From positions 1 through 6,850 of the forward strand of contig JAGOAF010000052.1 in NCBI GenBank assembly GCA_017984035.1: a stretch of DNA of 6,850 nucleotides, written 5' to 3'. A program made the translations under genes and the position numbers. Every line of letters begins with the position of its first letter. Position 1 is the first letter of the stretch. Of the stretch, positions 5,763-6,850 are shown piece by piece. The notes below the pieces were generated by a model. The model did no database searches, was not told where the DNA came from, and saw nothing but the letters and a program-made list of their open reading frames with translations. The DNA comes from Flavobacterium sp. Its GTDB lineage: Bacteria > Bacteroidota > Bacteroidia > Flavobacteriales > Flavobacteriaceae.

Positions 5763-6686
5763 ATGAACAAATTATTGATTGTTGGAACGGTAGCTTTCGA
5801 CGCGATTGAAACTCCGTTTGGTAAAACAGATAAAATTTTAGGTGGAGCAGGAACATATATTGGTCTTTCAGCTTCTTTTTTTAATTTACAATCAGCTATT
5901 GTTTCTGTAGTAGGAGACGATTTCCCACAAGAATATTTGGATTTATTGACGGCTCGAAATATTGACATTTCAGGACTTGAAATCGTTAAAGGTGGTAAAA
6001 CCTTTTTTTGGAGTGGCTTGTACCACAACGATTTGAACTCAAGAGACACATTGGCTACCGAACTAAATGTTTTAGCTGATTTTCAACCTAAAGTTCCTCA
6101 AAATTTCAAAGATGCCGATGTAGTAATGTTAGGAAATTTGCATCCTTTGGTACAAAGCAGCGTTTTAGATCAAATGGAAGTGAAACCAAAATTAGTCGTT
6201 TTAGACACGATGAACTTTTGGATGGATTGCGCTTTGCCAGAATTATTAGACGTGATGAAGCGTATTGATGTGATCACAATTAATGATGAGGAAGCAAGAC
6301 AATTATCTGGCGAATATTCGTTAGTGAAAGCAGCTGCTAAAATTCATACCATGGGACCTAAATATGTGGTCATCAAAAAAGGAGAGCACGGGGCATTATT
6401 ATTTCACAACGAAAACATATTCTTTGCACCGGCCTTGCCTTTAGAAGAAGTATTTGATCCAACTGGAGCAGGAGATACTTTTGCAGGGGGATTCACTGGA
6501 TTCATAGCGCAAAGCGAAAACGTATCGTTTGACAATATGAAAAATGCAGTAATCTACGGATCTAATTTAGCATCCTTCTGTGTGGAGAAATTTGGAACAG
6601 AAAGAATGCTTGCTTTGGACAAAAAAGAAGTAGTGTCTAGATTGCAACAATTCAAATCATTGACACAATTTGATATCGAATTATAA
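5763..6686 (+). CDS. PfkB-family carbohydrate or nucleoside kinase, substrate unknown
   Basis: Ribokinase-fold enzyme of 307 residues that should transfer phosphate from ATP to a hydroxyl of a sugar or nucleoside in the cytoplasm. The N-terminal signature region has the glycine pair in ILGGAGTYIGLSAS (25-38). The C-terminal PfkB signature DPTGAGDTFAGGF (232-244) includes the anion hole GAGD and the catalytic base Asp238. A lid segment is expected around residues 75-105, and TINDEEARQLSG (172-183) is the usual NxxE-type strand-helix. Length and both signatures match active members. The ATG at 5763 fits the start MNKLLIVGTVAFD and sits just after a good promoter; a terminator closes the unit. 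Placement between purN-rnhA and purF hints at a nucleoside or ribose-linked substrate such as adenosine, inosine or ribose, but the family is too varied to say. Family call is secure, substrate not. Confidence 0.93.
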   Translation: MNKLLIVGTVAFDAIETPFGKTDKILGGAGTYIGLSASFFNLQSAIVSVVGDDFPQEYLDLLTARNIDISGLEIVKGGKTFFWSGLYHNDLNSRDTLATELNVLADFQPKVPQNFKDADVVMLGNLHPLVQSSVLDQMEVKPKLVVLDTMNFWMDCALPELLDVMKRIDVITINDEEARQLSGEYSLVKAAAKIHTMGPKYVVIKKGEHGALLFHNENIFFAPALPLEEVFDPTGAGDTFAGGFTGFIAQSENVSFDNMKNAVIYGSNLASFCVEKFGTERMLALDKKEVVSRLQQFKSLTQFDIEL

Positions 6687-6687
6687 T
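6660..6687 (+). promoter_or_regulatory. Perfect sigma-70-like match ahead of purF (TTGACA-N16-TATAAT)
   Basis: TTGACA at 6660-6665 and TATAAT at 6682-6687 are exact consensus hexamers with a 16-base spacer, lying in the last codons of the kinase gene. Initiation would be near 6694, at the first base of the terminator hairpin. Bacteroidetes promoters normally lack these hexamers, and I see no TAnnTTTG element between the kinase gene and purF. It could be the purF promoter or pure chance within coding DNA. Confidence 0.3.
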
Positions 6688-6692
6688 GACTC

Positions 6693-6720
6693 ATGCCTCG
6701 AAATTTTCGGGGCATTTTTT
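6693..6720 (+). terminator. Intrinsic terminator after the PfkB-family kinase gene
   Basis: A 10-bp stem (ATGCCTCGAA / TTCGGGGCAT, with one G-T pair) with a 3-base loop is followed by a run of six Ts, six bases after the kinase stop. This is a textbook rho-independent terminator. It lies 38 bases before the purF ATG, so purF must use read-through or a promoter overlapping this region. Confidence 0.88.
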
Positions 6721-6758
6721 ATAAAAAATAAAACAACACAACCAATTACAATACACCA

Positions 6759-6850
6759 ATGAGCGACGCTTTACAACACGAATGTGGAATAGCCTTAGTG
6801 AGGCTTTTGAAACCGCTTGAATTCTATAAAGAAAAATACGGCACCGCTTT
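6759..6850 (+). CDS. purF: Amidophosphoribosyltransferase, first 30 codons only
   Basis: First committed enzyme of de novo purine synthesis: it makes 5-phosphoribosylamine from PRPP using ammonia released from glutamine. Only the start is in the window (MSDALQHECGIAL to KEKYGTA); the rest runs off the right edge. The motif HECGIA places Cys9 as the expected N-terminal nucleophile of the glutaminase domain, which implies removal of an eight-residue propeptide, as in the B. subtilis-type enzyme rather than E. coli, where only Met is removed. The sequence through LLKPLEFYKEKYGTA fits the Bacteroidetes form as I remember it. The ATG at 6759 has no Shine-Dalgarno sequence and follows a terminator by 38 bases. 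The partial length limits certainty; other class II glutamine amidotransferases are the alternative. Confidence 0.85.
   Translation, partial: MSDALQHECGIALVRLLKPLEFYKEKYGTA

Overview
The window is AT-rich and codes for ordinary core metabolism. It most likely comes from the chromosome of a Flavobacterium or a close Flavobacteriaceae relative. Three observations support this. The gene order acpP-fabF-rnc-IPExxxVDY protein-pyk is familiar from that group. At least two gene starts are preceded by the Bacteroidetes promoter pattern TTG-N18..20-TAnnTTTG. The start codons lack clear Shine-Dalgarno sequences. I see no phage, IS element, CRISPR array, tRNA, rRNA or toxin-antitoxin signature, and no gap between genes longer than about 180 bases.

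Left arm (minus strand, transcribed from about 4395 down to 1): acpP (acyl carrier protein), fabF (ketoacyl-ACP synthase II), rnc (RNase III), a small IPExxxVDY-family protein of unknown function, and pyk (pyruvate kinase, cut by the window edge). The genes are tightly packed: fabF to rnc is 9 bp and the IPExxxVDY gene to pyk is 5 bp. The exception is the 177 bp between acpP and fabF, which holds a terminator-like hairpin, a palindrome overlapping a possible promoter, and a second hairpin in the fabF leader. This fits acpP being made in excess, with fabF and downstream genes receiving read-through plus their own initiation.

Right arm (plus strand, from 4544 to the end): purN (GAR formyltransferase), rnhA (RNase HI), a PfkB-family sugar/nucleoside kinase with its own good promoter and a strong terminator, and the first 30 codons of purF (amidophosphoribosyltransferase). 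purN and purF are both de novo purine genes, so the kinase lies in a purine setting, but its substrate cannot be read from the sequence.

No obviously new system is present. The points most worth a second look are regulatory: a terminator-shaped hairpin plus eight-T run inside the first 25 codons of rnc; the acpP-fabF intergenic region; and a TTGACA-N16-TATAAT match that would start RNA exactly at the terminator hairpin ahead of purF. At the protein level, pyruvate kinase carries the residues of the potassium-independent type, and RNase III has Asn where the well-studied enzymes have a metal-binding Asp.
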